From positions 1-41,436 of the forward strand of contig JALNXE010000031.1 of NCBI GenBank assembly GCA_023230525.1: 41,436 bases of DNA, written 5' to 3'. Under the pieces are notes generated by a model. The model was given only the letters and a program-made list of their open reading frames with translations. It was not told the DNA's origin and did not search any database. Both the position numbers and the translations under genes were made by a program. Position 1 is the first letter of the stretch; each line of letters opens with the position of its first letter. Shown one piece after another: positions 40,448-41,436 of the stretch. The DNA comes from Desulfobulbaceae bacterium. Lineage in GTDB: Bacteria > Desulfobacterota > Desulfobulbia > Desulfobulbales > SURF-16.

Positions 40448-41270
40448 GATCGGCATCATTGCCGGCGGGGGGCAGTTTCCCTATCTTTTTGCCGAAGCGG
40501 CGAAAAAAGCCGGGCGAGAGGTGGTCATTATCGGCCACAAAGGGGAGAGCCATCCGGATCTGGAGGCCATAGCGGATTGTTTCTGCTGGGTAAAACTCGG
40601 CCAGCTGGGTAAGATCATCAAGTTCTTTCAAAAAGAGCAGGTGGCGGAAGCGGTTTTTCTCGGCACCATCACCAAAACCCGTATTTTCCGTGACGTGCTG
40701 CCTGACCTGAAAGGGATCTCCCTGTGGAATAAAATTGACGTGCGCCAGGATGACGCCATTCTGCGGGCCTTTGCCGGGGAGCTGGAAAGGGAGGGGATCA
40801 AGGTGCTTGAGTCCACCCTTTATCTGCAGCATCTGCTTTTTCCGGCCGGCGTTCTCACCCGCAAAAAGCCCACGGCCGGCCAGAGGCGTGATATTGACTT
40901 CGGTTTTCAGATGGCCCGCGCCATCGGTAAACTTGATATCGGCCAGTGCGTGGTGGTCCGCGATATGGCGGTGGTGGCCGTGGAGGCCATCGAGGGGACG
41001 GATGCCGCCATTAAACGGGGCGGGGCCCTGGCCCGGGAAAACGCGGTGGTGGTGAAGGTGAAAAAGCCTGATCAGGATTTCCGTTTTGATCTGCCGGCCA
41101 TTGGCCCGACCACCATTGAATCCATGCAAGAGGCCAAGGCCGCCGTATTGGCGGTCGAAGCAGGCCAGGCGCTTTTTTTTGATCGTGAGACGGTAATCAG
41201 CCAGGCCGATAAGGCCGGAATTGTGGTGGTCGGGGTGCAAGAGGGAGCAGACGGCAGATTGGTGTTCTGA
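40437..41270 (+). CDS. lpxI: UDP-2,3-diacylglucosamine pyrophosphatase LpxI
   Basis: A 277-residue protein of the LpxI (DUF1009) family, which hydrolyses UDP-2,3-diacylglucosamine to lipid X in place of LpxH. It starts TSRIGIIAGGGQFPYLFAEAAKKAG and shows LGTITKTRIFRD, TRKKPTAGQRRDIDFGFQMARAIG and VVRDMAVVAVEAIEGTDAAI with the conserved acidic residues. ATG 40437 overlaps the end of lpxA by 11 bases; GTG 40434 is in frame. The usual following lpxB is not present in the window. Confidence 0.92.
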   Translation: MTSRIGIIAGGGQFPYLFAEAAKKAGREVVIIGHKGESHPDLEAIADCFCWVKLGQLGKIIKFFQKEQVAEAVFLGTITKTRIFRDVLPDLKGISLWNKIDVRQDDAILRAFAGELEREGIKVLESTLYLQHLLFPAGVLTRKKPTAGQRRDIDFGFQMARAIGKLDIGQCVVVRDMAVVAVEAIEGTDAAIKRGGALARENAVVVKVKKPDQDFRFDLPAIGPTTIESMQEAKAAVLAVEAGQALFFDRETVISQADKAGIVVVGVQEGADGRLVF

Positions 41271-41317
41271 CCCGTCCCAAACCCCTAACTCTCAACTCTT
41301 TTTTTCACAATTCTTTC

Positions 41318-41436
41318 ATGAAAGCCATGATACTTGCCGCGGGTTTCGGCACCCGGCTGAGGCCCTATTCCCTGCTCAGGCCGAAACCTCTCTTTCCGGT
41401 GCTTGACCGCCCTCTGATACTGCGTCTTATCGCCCA
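41318..41436 (+). CDS. sugar nucleotidyltransferase, 5' part (truncated by window end)
   Basis: The first 39 codons are MKAMILAAGFGTRLRPYS..., with the NTP-transferase signature LAAGFGTRLRP and RPKPLFPVLDRP. This is the nucleotide-binding N-terminus of the mannose-1-phosphate guanylyl- or glucose-1-phosphate nucleotidyltransferase type (MurU/ManC-like), which activates sugars for cell-envelope polymers. The start codon lies in a CTTTCATGAAAG palindrome; no strong ribosome-binding site is visible. Substrate cannot be decided from this fragment. Confidence 0.75.
   Translation, partial: MKAMILAAGFGTRLRPYSLLRPKPLFPVLDRPLILRLIA

Overview
The window looks like a chromosomal segment of a Gram-negative, probably anaerobic member of the Desulfobacterota (Desulfobulbales-like). 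This is inferred from lipid A genes in the order lpxD-fabZ-lpxA-lpxI, a PxxKW-type cysteine-rich small protein, a Rieske/cytochrome b6-type gene pair, several two-component genes, and dispersed palindromic repeats of the kind common in deltaproteobacteria. No phage, integrase, transposase, CRISPR array, tRNA or rRNA was recognised.

Layout. 1-5080 (+ strand): the 3' part of asd, then rsmD and coaD; a tiny Cys-rich ORF, a Rieske protein and a cytochrome b6-like protein; and a cNMP-binding-fold/DUF4388 protein. 5094-11675 (- strand): two tandem small heat-shock proteins, then an operon read right to left as universal stress protein, TauE/SafE permease, TIGR02186-type membrane protein, a PEP-synthase-like phosphotransferase without its PEP/pyruvate barrel, and a stand-alone receiver. 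11676-20910 (mostly - strand): an intergenic region holding a degenerate duplicated block; a Gly/Met-tailed secreted protein; a radical SAM/SPASM enzyme coupled to a homospermidine-synthase-like protein, followed by a cupin and a hemerythrin; an EEP-family hydrolase; a DUF1835 protein; a zinc-ribbon gene broken at a T7 tract; cyclopropane-fatty-acid synthase; and a DUF1737 protein. 21372-29607 (- strand): a histidine kinase/NtrC pair, a secreted protein, a Cys-containing protein and a 1381-aa SNF2 helicase. 29814-41436 (mostly + strand): an MBL-fold hydrolase, a Bax-inhibitor-1 protein, an anchored hypothetical, a CheY-like receiver, a hypothetical, the PxxKW protein, pilC, eno, ihfA, lpxD-fabZ-lpxA-lpxI and the start of a sugar nucleotidyltransferase.

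How they fit together. The lpx/fabZ block makes the early lipid A intermediates up to UDP-diacylglucosamine hydrolysis. asd, coaD, rsmD, eno and ihfA are housekeeping genes. The accessory interest lies in (i) the radical SAM-SPASM/homospermidine-synthase-like pair, which has no visible precursor peptide; (ii) the truncated PEP-synthase-like protein in an operon with stress and transport genes and a receiver; (iii) the minimal Rieske/cyt b complex with a degenerate quinol-site motif and a Cys-rich mini-ORF; and (iv) recurring palindromes (TTTCA-N3-TGAAA and two repeat families). All functional calls come from reading motifs by eye; no database search was run.
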